From Nepenthes gracilis (lineage: Eukaryota > Streptophyta > Magnoliopsida > Caryophyllales > Nepenthaceae): a DNA stretch of 64,000 bases. The position numbers were made by a program, and so were the translations under genes. The DNA lies in contig BSYO01000020.1 of NCBI GenBank assembly GCA_033239525.1, forward strand, positions 6,015,892-6,079,891, in the 5' to 3' direction. The first letter of the stretch is position 1. Every line of letters begins with the position of its first letter. This document shows positions 13,061 to 25,250 of this stretch, piece by piece. The notes below the pieces were generated by a model that had not been told where the DNA came from, searched no databases, and saw only the letters and a list, made by a program, of their open reading frames with translations.

Positions 13061-14084
13061 CGGCAGCCTGAATTGTCACCGTAAATACTTTAGGTGGAAC
13101 AGTAGGCTTCTTTGTCTCTAGCCTCTTAGGTAGGGGGTAATCCTTGATTCAATAGCCTTGCTGACCACAATTGAAACAAGCCCCCGTCAATTTAAAATAA
13201 GGTTTCCCCAAATGCTTCCTTCCATAATTGATACAATTTGCTGCTGACGCTTGGAAACTAGACACTGACTGAATTTCGGTACTACTTTTCTCTTTATTTG
13301 ACGTCTTCACCTTTTTAGAAGGTCCTAAGGATCCTGAACTAGATCCCGCACTAGAACTCATCCGGCTAGCTACCCTCTTAGCGAAAAACTTTTGAATTTC
13401 AAGCTCCTTTTCTAATATCAGAGCCCTGTCTAACATCTTAGCATTCGTTTGAAGCTTTTACGTCACCAGCTGCTTACTCATCTCATCCCTCAACCATTGT
13501 TGGAACTTCTTGGCCTTTCTTAACTCATCTTCCACAATATACGTTGTGTACCGAGACAACTCAATAAATTTCACATCATATTCTACTACAGTGCGGCTCC
13601 CTTACCTAAGCCGCATGAACTCCTCTTCCTTGTGATCTTAGAGGCTAGAAGGAAAATATTTCTCCATGAAGGCCTCCTCAAACATTTCCCAGATAATTTC
13701 TTCTTCAGGCACACCCAACGCCATTTTCTTCATTGTCCACAAACTATCAGCTTCTCCCTCTAATTTATATGCTACAAAAGTAACCTTATCCTGTTCGGAA
13801 CATTGGATAACAGTAAACACCTTTTTTAGTCTCCGAATCAAAATATCGGTCTTTTCTGGATTTGGTTCTCCTAGAAATTAAGGCACCCACTTAACTATAA
13901 ATCTCTCATACGTCATTGGACTGGGATTCACTGGGATCGGATTTGGAGCAGGAACCGGAGCCATATGACGTTGCTCCATCGATTATATTATGTAAGCCAT
14001 CCTTCCTAGCAAGTTCAAATACTCAGCCTCTCAATCCTGAGGGGCACTAGTACCAGCTTGAGTATTTCTTCTTCTACTTGCCAT
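13061..14084 (-). pseudogene. Element B gag, broken
   Basis: A start codon at 14084 begins MASRRRNTQAG, a usual opening of Tekay gag, soon followed by a stop. The capsid part reads at 13841-13638 (KLEGEADSLWTMKKMALG..WEMFEEAFMEKYFPSSL). The C-terminal part at 13436-13149 holds two zinc-knuckle remnants: CINYGRKHLGKPYF, where the second cysteine has become tyrosine, and a better kept CFNCGQQGY at the end. Confidence 0.85.
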
Positions 14085-14298
14085 ACTATTATCCTATAAC
14101 TAAAAATATCACAATATTAATTTAATTCGACATATTCAGATTATAGGATGGGATTGATAATTATACAATGCATTTTAAGATTAATTCTAGGGTTAACACC
14201 TAAACATTCCATCTAATCCTAACTATCCTTATACCACTTCAACCTAAACTAAACCTAAGCTTCCGCTTTAAAATCGATCAATCATAAGACATCTCTTT

Positions 14299-14312
14299 TA
14301 TCTGATACCACC
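14299..14312 (-). other. Primer-binding site of element B
   Basis: On the minus strand the LTR end CCATTACA is followed by two bases and then TGGTATCAGA, complementary to the 3' end of plant initiator methionine tRNA. This fixes the orientation and the inner edge of the 5' LTR at 14313. Confidence 0.88.
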
Positions 14313-16438
14313 TGTAATGGAACGGTCATAATCCTTTAATGACTTTTGTTAATTTACATACTTAACCAAATGAAACTAAGATGCTATTATTTATAAATAC
14401 ATTAATTTTTGTAAAAAATTAGACAATTTCTCCTAAATTTGAACAATAACCATACATATAATTAGAATAATAAACCCTATATAGGATATTTAAATAAGTA
14501 GACTTTAAAATTTAATCACAACACATACACATGATCAAAATTAGAATATCACTACATCCATGGCTCCAACATAGTAATCTCAAACTACCATATTAAATTT
14601 AATACGAGATGCTATCTAGGAACTTGTACAAACCTAAAATCAGACTTGCAGAAGCATAACTATACCATAAATAACCTATGGAAGCATACTATGCCATAGT
14701 AATATACAACATTTAACTTGAATCGGTTAATTACATTCACATTACATCAAACACATCCAAAATTCCAAGTCTTTGAGGTCCAGCAATCTTCCTTTAACCA
14801 TTCATTATCTTTACTCTTTCTTATCAGGTATCAGCTCATTGGTTTCATCTAAAAGAGTAGACAAGAACAGTAAGGAGTAAGCCAATTGCTCAACAAAGTA
14901 CTATGATAATAAGGACAAGAAAATTTTTATATAAAATATTTATATATGTAAATAGATACGTCAAAGGAATTAGGAGCCAGATATGTATATGAATAATGCA
15001 GAAGCATGAAACGATGCTTGAACATAAACAGGTGGACAAAAATCTTATCTTTGCTTATTTTATCTTCTCTTTCAGTTATTTCTTCCACTTATCTTAGTCA
15101 AAAAACATGCTAAAAATCATAGAACAGTTCAAAACTTAATCCTCCTTTAGGATCAATTTTTATTATCTTGAGCGATCAGGACTAGTAGGTCCTACCAGCT
15201 AAGGGAGTGAATAATCAAAGATAGATTATATTCACTCCACACAATCAAAGGCCATGGTTCTTCCTTATTTACATCCCAAAAATAGGATAGTCATGGGTTC
15301 CTCCTTATTTACATCCCGAGGACAGGATGGCCAAGAGTTCTTAATTCTTATCCTCCATAGTAATGCTCCGAGAAAGGTGGTCCACATATTACTCTATAGA
15401 CAGAGTTATCTTCGATTACCATTATAATATTTTAAGGTATACCAGAGAATATTATCCTCTAAATAACAATCATTAGTCCAATTTCTTATTAATTTTAACT
15501 TAACTTAGGAAACTCTAATTCTTATGTCTTAGCCTTAGTTCTCATTCTTTAGAGAACACTTCAACTTCACATAACTTAGTCTTCAAGTAGAGTTCTCAGT
15601 AATTTTAAACAGCATATCTTTTAACAAAATTTTGAATAAAATCGTCCGATAGGTTTAAATAATTCATAGTATAATATTTTCACCCCATAACTCAAAATTT
15701 ACAAATCATACCTTTTTTTTCAAGCTTAGGCTTGAGAGAAATGTTTGGAACAAAATTTGAATATGATTCACAAGTTAAACAGCAAAATCAAACCCAAAAA
15801 TCATAATATCTATGCTTAAATATACAATTTATTTATAAAATTATGAGAGAACTATAAACCATATAATATTACATAACAAATCTTAGAGATAAAGGATATT
15901 AGAGTAATAATACTCGAATAAGGATAGCAAAAAGCAACAACAAGAAAAGACAGAGTTTAAGGTACACTTATCTCAACTTGATTTATTATTTTTCTTACTC
16001 TGATGGGGTTAGAAATCGCTTGGAATTCCTTCTCTTCGTCTTTTTCCCTCTCCTTTCTCTCTTCTCCTTCTCTCCTTCGTGCCCTAACTCTCCTCTCTCT
16101 CTCTCTCCCCCTTCCCTCATTTAAACGCAAAATAATAAGTCGGTGGGGCAAAATATCTGACTAGTACTCGAGCGTTAGTCAGGCGAGCCTCGAGCGTGCC
16201 TTCCCTTGAAATCGTGCTCAAGCTGTGCTCAAGCCTCCATCAAGCACTCGTCGGACATGCCTCGGGCGCGACCATTCTGTTATTCGCGCTCAAGCTATAC
16301 TCGACCCTCCATCGAGTGCGGCCCTCATTCTCCTTCAACTATGTTCCGACATCCATTTTCTCAAGTTCATTTATCCTAAATTTTATTATATTAACTTAAT
16401 TACTAGACTTTACATGTCCTAAAAACCCGTACCTCATA
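14313..16438 (-). repeat. 5' LTR of element B
   Basis: Plus-strand edges are TGTAATGG and CCTCATA (the expected CA has become TA). It matches 7544-9628. It shares the purine-rich minus-strand leader (about 16030-16120) and the CTCGAG-rich GC block (16165-16330) with its partner. Flanked at 16439 by the right copy of the GAACT target duplication. Confidence 0.92.
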
Positions 16439-17100
16439 GAACTTTTATTCACGTGCCACTAGTATGGGGCGCCCGCTTTCTTTAGGCCGAAGGGCATAAC
16501 TCTATAGCAATACGTCTCTTAGTCCGTCATAAAAGAAGTGTGTTTTTCATCCTAAGGACTCATCTAGATCTGGTTATATCCCGAATAAGCATCCATGAAA
16601 CTTAGTAGCTCGTATCCAGATGTGAAGTCCACCAGCAGGTCAATTTTGAGTAATAGAAAGTTGTCCTTCAGACACACCTTGTTCACATCAGTAAAGTTGA
16701 TGCACATCCGCCATTTCCCATTACTCTTCTTGACGAGGACCACGTTGGAGAGTCAGTTCGGATACTAGACTTTCTTGATGAAGCCAGCGCTGAGCAACTT
16801 CTTCACTTCCTCGTGAATGGCAATAAGGTTTTCAATGGAGTTACTCTTCCGCTTTTGCCTAATGGGCTTGCGATTGGGATCAAAATCCAACTTGTGGACC
16901 ATTCCTCCAACAGAATTTTCAACATGTCAATGGGGGTCCACGCAAAAATATCAAAGTTTTGCCAGAGGAATGTGATCAATTAATTGTGTAGAGGTTCAGC
17001 AAGTGATCCCCTGATCTGTACATATGTCTCCGAATTGCTGGGGTCCAAAGGGATGTGGTCCATTGTCTCGCTAGACTGGCCTTGCCACAAAGTTGCTTCG
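16439..17100 (-). pseudogene. Element C reverse transcriptase, N-terminal half
   Basis: Minus strand: the MPFGLKKAGAPY motif lies at about 16460-16500 and is directly continued by the YIDDM part at 7543 once element B is taken out. Upstream are a stretch matching FMDAYSGYNQI (about 16580-16620) and CVDFTDVNK-type sequence (about 16670-16720). The start region near 16840-16900 resembles the KQKRKSNSIENLIAI-type entry of Tat RT. Frames change several times. Confidence 0.8.
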
Positions 17101-17560
17101 TCTAGGTGATCAAAGCCCCAGATCCATCAATCCGGAGTGGCTGGAGTGACTTGGGATAGGTAACATATCCGGTCGGTCATTTGGTCACCCAGAACTTCTC
17201 CGACGCCATATGTCATGGGAAATTTCATCTTCAAGTGTGTGACTGATGTTATGGTTCCAAACACAATTAGGAAGGGTTGGCCCAGGATGGCCTTGTAAAT
17301 AAAAGGTAGGTTGAGCACTAGGAATGTGAGTTTACGAGATGTCATCCTTAGGTTCATTTCGAAGGTGACCTCCAGCTAGATTGTTCTGTGGACGCACACT
17401 GGCTCATTGTCCAGTCCATAGAGGGATCCCTCAGCAGATTTTAGTTGACTCCTTTTTAGCCCCAACTTAAAATATATGTCAAGGTAAAGTAAATTACAGG
17501 AACTTTCAATATTAATAACAACCCATTTTAGCTAGTAGTTAATCGTATCATCTGAAATGA
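17101..17560 (-). pseudogene. Element C aspartic protease
   Basis: Open at 17357-17127: TFLVLNLPFIYKAILGQPFL, the conserved Tat protease end (VYNAILGRP). The active-site segment near 17490-17520 reads INIESS where the sister copy in element D has IDNGSS, so the catalytic aspartate position is lost here. Confidence 0.75.
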
Positions 17561-19278
17561 GTGCGGATACAACAAAATGATCAAATAAAGAGTTATTACA
17601 GGTGTCATATTATTGTTACTAAAGCTAATGATATTATTCCTAACTCCTACCCTTGGCTTCCTATTGCTAGCAACTATCTCATGGCGGTCCGGGGGTGGTT
17701 CTTGGATGGTCGAGTCGCCACTATATTGACCACTTGGACCATAACTCGATTTCTTGGCTACTACTGCTCCGGCCCTTCTTCACCTGTTCCACCAGGGGTC
17801 TACCCCAGATTTTGTAAAAATCTGGTGAGGTGCCCCCTCTGGATGAGGTTCTCAATCTCCCATTATAGAATCTAGCAGTCCTCAATACTATGGCCCAAAG
17901 ATCGATGGTAGTAATAATATTTGGTCTGATCTCCTCCCTTTGGGTTCTTAAATAACTTCAACCACTTTAGAAATTTTTAGACTAGATTTGTATGAGGATG
18001 TTGATTTGAAAGTCATTCAAAGGGTTCAGATTCAAAGGTTTGAACTCCCTTCGAGCTCCCAGCTCCATTCTGGGTTGCTTTCCGGGGTCGCGAGAGTTGA
18101 TGTGGTCCCCATTCCTTCTCTTCTTTTTCATCTGCTACTGGCGAAAGCAGTCTATGCACTTTGGCTGTTTTGCTTCACTAGTCTCCTCGGTAGCTATGTA
18201 GGCGTGGGCGATGGCCAAATACTTAAAGAACATGCCCGACTCCAGAGTCAATATGAAAGTACTTAGCTTCATTTCATCGGTGAGCCTTCGAATCCACTGG
18301 GCCTCAGCGATGAATTGAGCTAGGAAGCTCTTCAAATTTTCATTCGGCCTCTACTTGATGCGAGCAAGGTGCCAAGGTTACTTCTTCCTTCGGTTGGAGG
18401 CAAATTGTGATAAGAATCTGTCAGCCAGCTCCTAGAATGTCAATATTGAATTTAGCTGTAAATAGTAAAACCAAATTCGAGCATCTCCATTGAGAGTCAT
18501 AAGGAAGTAAAAGCACATGGTAGCCTCGTCTAGACCCTGAAAGTTTTGAAGGGTGTGGAAGTAGTCCAAATGGTCCATAGGATTAGTGCTCCCATTGTAG
18601 GGCTCCAGAGTCAGCATCTTGAACTTGTGAAGGAGAAGCCATCTCTATAATGAACGACAATCTCCTTAAATTCGTGGAGTGCCCCTCGGCGCTTCATCTA
18701 AACACGTGCTACCACATCTTTTTCACTTTTTCCTTCATCTGAGGAGGGGCTGCAGTCCTTCTTGCGTTGAGGTAGGTCCTCAACTTTGAATACTTCGACA
18801 AGTAGCACTGGGCTGGGCGACTGCTAGCGCTTTTCTGGTTTGGTTTTGCACGAAATTCCCCTCCTGGACTTTGGGCCTTCTATCATCGCAGGAATAGCGA
18901 GGATTCTATCGCTCCTGGCTTTCATCCTGCATCTCGTGACCCAACCGCCCTCCAATCGTGATCGAGTCCTGTCGCTTAAAGTCACTCAGACGTTGAGGTC
19001 ATTAGACCATTATGTCTTCTTGGTCAGGTGCTTCTTCTTCTAGCTCTTCCGTTTTGAAGTTGAGGTGTGGGCAGTGGTGGAAGAAGCCCTCAGCCTCTCC
19101 CCGACCACTGGAGTGTATAGAAAGTTTGTAGTATTTGGGAGATGTTGTCCATCTGGGTAGTGATAGCTCGCATGAAGAGCCCCGGGCGCTTGTCCACATG
19201 GCTACCCATGGAGGGGTTGTCGCCATGGGACGTGGTGTTCTTTGTTAGAGCACTTGTTTGAGCCCAAGTATTGACCAT
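17561..19278 (-). pseudogene. Element C gag
   Basis: Starts at 19278 with MVNTWAQTSALTKNT, close behind the primer-binding site. Capsid motifs at 18617-18432 (LEPYNGSTNPMDHLDYFHTLQ, MTLNGDARIWFYYL) and 18335-18135 (FLAQFIAEAQWIRR..DEMKLSTFI) are those of Tat-lineage gag. Many frameshifts. The same order and motifs appear in element D at 42480-44070. Confidence 0.82.
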
Positions 19279-19322
19279 ATTTGCTTCTATAATAATGGCG
19301 GTAAGGCTTTTTGATTGGTTTC

Positions 19323-19337
19323 CATAGACGATGCCAA
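19323..19337 (-). other. Primer-binding site of element C
   Basis: Minus strand reads TTGGCATCGTCTATG directly after the LTR end, a mutated form of the TTGGCGCCGTCTGTG site used by many plant Tat elements. The same place in element D reads CTGGCACCATCTGTG. Confidence 0.7.
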
Positions 19338-20251
19338 TGATGCATCATCTAGATTTGGACTGCTGTATGAGTTAAGGAGCTACTTAGTCTTCCTTAGCGG
19401 GTTAAACTGAAGCGAATCCGATCGCTATTTATGAGATTCTAGATCCTACACACTACAACTAAACGAATGAGATGTTAAATGAAAGACGAGACTCGTTCTC
19501 TAGTATATTCTCCGACGCTTAAATCAAAAAATTTTCTCAAACGGATAAAAAGATACGACAATACAAGAATGAGTGCTTGGATGATGCGTGGTTCAGGGAT
19601 TGAATATTTGGGTACGTCTGGTTGAGGGACAGCTTCGGGAGAAGGGGGTGTGCTCAATAGGAAGGGACTTGAAGACGGTGGTGCACATGATGGGGAGTGG
19701 CTTGGAGATGGCAGTGCGCTCAACGGAGAGCGGCTTGAGAGTGTGTGTGTGTGTGTGTGAGTTGTGAGAGATTTCTTAGAGGCTTTTTGGGCAGAGAATC
19801 GTTCTTCTGTAGGCTTGTAAGTGCACTTGTCCCCTACCCGTGAGAGTAAGGGGTATCTATAGCGCTATCACGGGGATTGCGGGTGCCCATTATAGCAATC
19901 ATGGTTAGCTAAGAAGATTCTTTCCTTCTTCAAGACGATACTAGAGGTGGCGGTTACTGTAGTTGTCATTGGAAGAGATTCGCTGGATCGCTTTTGTTGT
20001 TTTGGGAGAGATATCCGCTGAGCTATCCTAGGACAATTTTGGGCAAGTTATTACTGTGTGTAGGGTGCTGTGAGGTGGCCCTAGTTGCCTGTTTTCAACT
20101 ACTCAGTCTTGAGTTGACCCCCTTGAATTGACTGCTCTACCGTTTGGTCCTGGGCTTTCGTAGGAGCAAGCTATGGGCCGCAATCCTCTGGGCCCTCCAT
20201 TTATCTGTGGGCCTTGCCTTTGGGCCAACCTATTTACGACCATATCCATCA
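19338..20251 (-). repeat. 5' LTR of Tat element C
   Basis: Plus-strand edges TGATGCATC and CCATATCCATCA, as in the element D LTRs (TGATGCATCC and ACCCATCA). On the minus strand a TATA-like box (GCTATAGATACCCC) lies near 19850-19863, at the same place as in the D LTRs. A GT microsatellite is at 19739-19760. The matching 3' LTR is not in the window. Confidence 0.82.
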
Positions 20252-20996
20252 ATAATTATATTTAGTTTCACATTATAAAAAATTAGATTCAAATAATCTA
20301 CTGCTTAAAAGATAAAATTTAAATATTTGACCAATATCATCTGATGTATATTGTTATAATAGAACTTGTTTGCTATTTAAGAAAAAAAAGACAATAAAAT
20401 AGTCTAAGTATAAAAATATACATAACATATTTCTAAAATGTATGTCAGGTCTACTATTATTTAAAATTTGAATCAAATCTAAATAAATTTTAAAGATTAA
20501 TATATGTACAAAATGCTATTGCTCTATCAGTTTAAATTTTTAACGCCTATCTTCACAAATTATCAAATTTTAAAAAATTATTACTCCTAATATATGAATT
20601 GAATTTATCATATAATATAACCACAAAAATCTTATTTGTCTAGTTTCTATAAAATATATATATATATATGTATATTTAATATTCTAAGATTGCTATAAAA
20701 ATTTAAATTGAATTAATTTTATAATACATAAAAATTCAAATTGAGTTAAACTTATAAAACATATGTATGATAACATTAGTGTACATTTATACAAAGAAAT
20801 AATTTTTTCATAATATTTTATAAGTTTCAAATTCGAATATATTTAATCCATTGAAATTATGATTTTAATAAATATATTTATTAAAATTAAAATAATTTTT
20901 TAAAAAATCTCAAGTTAACAATCTATTCAGCAATTTCAATATAGGCCTAATGATATAAATAAATAAATTAAATATCACTTCAAAACCACTAACTAA

Positions 20997-21392
20997 AAAT
21001 ATCACAAATACAGTCTAATAATATCATTCTTAAACCTTTCCCAAATACATAATACACATTGGTAAGATCCCATTTATAATTCTTGTGTTTAAACCTTGAC
21101 AAACATTGGTGGGTGCCAATCAAGAAGAGGTTGCCCACCGGCCCCTGGCCACCCAACCACCGCCTCTGAGCTCACCGGCCCACCACTGATTTGAAAATAT
21201 CCCAAGAATGGTCTAATAATATCATTCTTAAACCTTTCTTGAATGTATCCTACACATTGGCAAAATCTCATTTTATAATTCTCGTGTTTAAACCTAGACA
21301 AACACTAGTGGGTACCATTTCAGAAGAGGTCGCCCATCCGCCACCAACCGCCTCTGAGCTCACTGGCCCTCCGGCTAGTTTCTCTAAAATTA
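20997..21392. repeat. Tandem duplication, about 198-bp unit, two copies
   Basis: The stretch beginning gtctaataatatcattctt occurs at 21013 and again at 21211. Each copy continues with a taaaccttgacaaacattgg-like part, then agaagaggt, then an ending CCGCCTCTGAGCTCAC. The two copies are clearly diverged (about 15-20% by eye). Confidence 0.88.
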
Positions 21393-23731
21393 GTCATTAT
21401 CACAGACATTATGATCATTTGAACGTAATATTTAATATAAATATTCAAAGTATGCATAAAATGCTCGCTAACTAGGAGGCATTAAAGGCAGAGGCTCTCA
21501 GATCCAAACGCATATGAAAGGCAGCTGGCAACGGCTGCAACGTGCGCCATGCCTGGCTTTTGTCCTCCCTTATTTTTTTTACAAAAAAAAATAATAATAA
21601 GTAGGGACCCTTATGAAATAGGGTATTAACATAGTGAATAAGTCATGTACCAAGAGCATTGCTCAAATTTACATAATGGAGTAAGAATTTTCGTTACAAA
21701 ATTTAAGGGATAGACTGTTCTACATATCTGGTAGAAATCATTAAGCATTTTTGCTCTAAAATGGATTTATAGAGCTGCTACGATTCTTCCAGTAAGTTGG
21801 CCAACTATTTGAATTAAAAGTTAAAAAATAAATGGTATAAATTATATAATTATTTAAATTATTTGATATAATATTTATAATTTATTTACTAATTTTTTAA
21901 ATCTGGTCATTTGATGAATATAAGAATCAATTCATTATAAAAATCATAGCGACATTCAATTTGGATCTATGAATTTAGGGAAATGGAGTGAACTTCTCGC
22001 TGGTTGGCTCAGATGTGCTATCTTTTAAAACTCATTTGTCAAATATATTGAATAAATAATATGATGGCTAGCCATTAGTGCTAATTTATTGGCATTTTGA
22101 TAGGAAGAAATGAGTAGTTATTGCAAAAAAGTTATAATATTCATATATTTAACTATATATATATTTATATCAAAATTGTTAAATTGGTATAGAAAAAGAT
22201 ATGAGAGAAAAAAAATTAAAATAGAGCAAAACCATATTCAATTTTGACAATTTCAATATAAATAAATATATGAATAATATTTCTCTACTTTGAATAATTA
22301 TTATCTTTTTTTCTAAAATTTTTAGGTCAAAATCACAGTAACTCCATAGAATAATAAAAAAAATAGTTGTTCATGTTACTCGTGGTGGCAACGACAATGC
22401 AGTGACTCTGGTAATGAAAGCATCCTAGACGGCCTGTGGTAACACTGCTAATCGTAAAGGTTATAATTATATATAAATTCGATAACATATATAAATAGAT
22501 AAAATATTATATTATTAAAATTAATTAAAATATAGTAACATTCTTGATCTTTACAAAATGCGACCACAATCATATAGCCAAGTTGACGTGTTTACTAAAC
22601 AGAAGGCAAAGACAGCCTTTTCACGGTCCCCGGCCTCTTCGAGCTCCTCACAAAGTGGGCATGCACGGGCATAATTGATGCTACTGCTACAGAGTTTTTT
22701 TTTTTTTTTCCCCCTTTTTTAATTACGATATTTATTTTTTATTTCTAAATTAATAGTTAATATATAAAATAAAACAATACCTAAATACATATTATCATAA
22801 TAATCTTAGAGATGATTTTTCTATTTATTTTTGAAAAATATCGTTAATTGATAGTGGAAATTTAGGGATTTATTAAAATAAATAAATTGAGATGATGCTG
22901 TTTAATCACCCTGATAATAATTTTAATGATGTCATTAATATTAATAATAAATTTAAAAAATTACTTCTAGTCATGAGAACATCAAGCCAAACCATCGTTG
23001 TTTCTCCTGAGGGGGAAAAGATTAAAGTATTATTTTATTTCTTTTAAATTTTATGTTTAAATTATATTATTAATTTTTATTTAGTACAAATTATATTATA
23101 TTTAAACAACTATTTATTGGTGGTTGATGTATAAAATCCTCAATTGACCTCTATCTTTAATTTTAACGTTTTTAGAGTTTCTTACATGATATTTATTTTA
23201 TTATACGACTTAAAATATAATTAATTTGACTAAAAATTTTTATATAAATGAGATTTAAATATAATTATAAAATATAAAAGTTGATAATAAAATATTTTTA
23301 AGGTCATTTCCTTTACATCCTCACATTACATGAGTAATTTTAGCTTATGGAGCTGATTAATTGAGGGATTGGGCCAATTAACTAGGGAATACAGCACTTA
23401 TTGGCAAGAGATATATCATGAGTAATTTTATTATTTATAAAATAAAAAGACAATAGATATCTCTAATTATAAAAATATTTTTTTAATTAATAATCAGGTC
23501 CATTAAAAAATAATTTATCTAATAAAATGCTACAAAATCAGATGTTATTGTAATATTAAATTGTTTTAATAAATTACTAAATATGTATTATATCATATAG
23601 TATAATTCTTGTTTCCATAATAATATTGCCTTTTTTAGTTTACATGATAGATTTGATCAAAATCAAAATGTTTGATCATTTTAATTTGACTGATCCAAAA
23701 ATTTATAGGTATGGAAAAGATGTTGAGTATA

Positions 23732-23895
23732 TATTAACGGATATGATCAAAAATTATCTCATTGAGTCATATTTCTATGTAATTAATAGCATTTTAATAT
23801 AAAAATTATCTCATATTAGTGGATATAATCAAAAATTATCTCATTGAGTCATATTTTTATGCAATTAATAGCATTTTAATGTAAAAATTAATCAT
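23732..23895. repeat. Tandem duplication, 82-bp unit, two copies
   Basis: The unit starts near attaacggatatgatcaaaa (23732) and attagtggatataatcaaaa (23814). Both copies share ttatctcattgagtcatatt and taattaatagcattttaat-like parts, with only a few substitutions. Confidence 0.9.
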
Positions 23896-24766
23896 TTAAA
23901 AATATTTAGGTAATATTCTAATCTATATATTATATATTTAAATTATTTAATATTGTAGGTATTCTATAAATATTTATTTGAATCCGACGCAAATTTGCCT
24001 CATGAGCTGTTTAGGCTCTGACCCAATAAATATTTTAGGTTAAACTTTTTGTATAATTTGATTCCTTCTTATGAAATAAGGATCAAATAGTATTGTTAGT
24101 AAAATAAACTTTGAAAAATGTAATAGTTAAAACCTTCCTAAGAGGTCTTCTTAAATGTTAATTAATATTTTGAATAAGTTATTTGATTTTTTAAACAAGT
24201 GTTCGGTTTTTAACTTTGAAATTACTCCAAACATACCTTGAAAACATTTAAATATTATATTTAATGAGTGTCATAAATTAGGATTTGGCCTAAGAGATTT
24301 TTTATTTGCCTCTTGAATCTTTACAATGTAGATTTTACACGTTATAAATTAAAATAAAATTTAAAAATTAAAAATTAGCTATCCAATTAACTATTCAATA
24401 CTCAAATTGGTCAAACTATAGATGAACTAGATAATAGAAAAGTTAGGGATTAAAAATAGGCCTCTAAGATACACTGTTGCCGTGATGCCTACTATGAATT
24501 TGTATACGATCCAAGAGATTCTTTGTTAGGCTCTTGAACCTTGTAACCGGATTGCGAATACCACAAACGGAAACGCAGGAGTTCAAGGTTTGGGACTAGC
24601 ACTTTGGCTTAATGTTGAATACTCAAATTCTAACCCAACCAAATGGCCAAAAAGAGTTAGGGGAGAATATAATTGTCTTCAGAGAAAATTTTAGCACTTA
24701 GAGATTTTTTTATTCAGAAAAATGTTATCTGATGATAAGCTTTTTACTTTAAAAGTACAGGTTTAA

Positions 24767-24972
24767 TGTAGAGTCCCACATCGGTTGGAGAGATGAACGA
24801 AGTGTGCCTTATAAGGGCGTGGATACCTCTTCCTTGTGGACGCGTTTTGGGGGCGATGGATTTCGTCTGCGAGGAACAAAACCGTGCGGGCCACATGATG
24901 GCTTAGGACGACGTGAAATTTCTCCGGCCTAAAGCGGACAATATCCACATGCGGATGCGCCGGGGACGTTAC
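24767..24972 (+). repeat. 5' LTR of TRIM
   Basis: About 206 bp, from TGTAGAG to GTTAC; the expected final A is replaced by T. Shares nearly the whole length with 25042-25250, including gtgccttata, acgcgttttgggggcg and aaagcggacaata. Confidence 0.9.
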
Positions 24973-25041
24973 TTATGGTATCAGAGTCGGGATCCGATCC
25001 GGTGTGCCAGCGAGAACGCTGGGTCCCCAAGAGGGGTGGAC

Positions 25042-25250
25042 TGTAGAGTCCCACATCGGATGGAGAGGTGAACAAAGTGTGCCTTATAAAGGCATAGATA
25101 CCTCTTCCTTATGGACGCGTTTTGGGGGCGGTGGACTCCGTCTACCAGGAACAAAATCGTGGGGGGGCCGCATGATGGCTTAGGACACCGTGAAATTTTC
25201 CTGGCCCAAAGCGGACAATAGCCACACGCGGATGCGTTGGGAACATTACA
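25042..25250 (+). repeat. 3' LTR of TRIM
   Basis: 209 bp, TGTAGAG to ATTACA, preceded by the purine tract. Differs from the 5' LTR by about 10% by eye, so the insertion is not recent. Confidence 0.9.

Larger units (their letters stand above)
7544..16438 (-). mobile_element. Complete Tekay/Del-like chromovirus element B, 8.9 kb, nested in C
   Basis: Two direct LTRs (7544-9628 and 14313-16438) enclose a 4.7-kb internal region transcribed on the minus strand. The 5-bp target duplication GAACT is perfect (7539-7543 and 16439-16443). The primer-binding site next to the 5' LTR (14301-14310) is complementary to initiator tRNA-Met (TGGTATCAGA on the minus strand). The internal order gag, protease, RT, RNase H, integrase, chromodomain-like end is that of Ty3/gypsy chromoviruses. 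All genes carry stops, and the LTRs differ at roughly one site in eight where compared by eye, so it is an old non-functional copy. Confidence 0.93.
20252..24766. other. AT-rich intergenic region, no gene seen
   Basis: Very AT-rich, with short stops in all frames. It contains two small tandem duplications (listed separately), poly-T at 22695-22710, an AT run at 20656-20669, and a slightly GC-richer patch at 22600-22690 and 21480-21570 without recognisable coding content. Confidence 0.7.
24767..25250 (+). mobile_element. Complete TRIM (terminal-repeat retrotransposon in miniature), 484 bp
   Basis: Two LTRs start TGTAGAGTCCCACATCGG at 24767 and 25042; the second ends ATTACA at 25250 and the first ends about 24972. 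Between them are only about 69 bp: a primer-binding site TGGTATCAGAGT (24976-24987) complementary to initiator tRNA-Met, and a purine tract aagaggggtgga (25029-25040). There is no coding capacity. It fits the TRIM/SMART class known from many plants, which moves with proteins from other elements. Flanks (cag gtttaa on the left, gatttaa on the right) suggest an imperfect target duplication. Confidence 0.92.
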
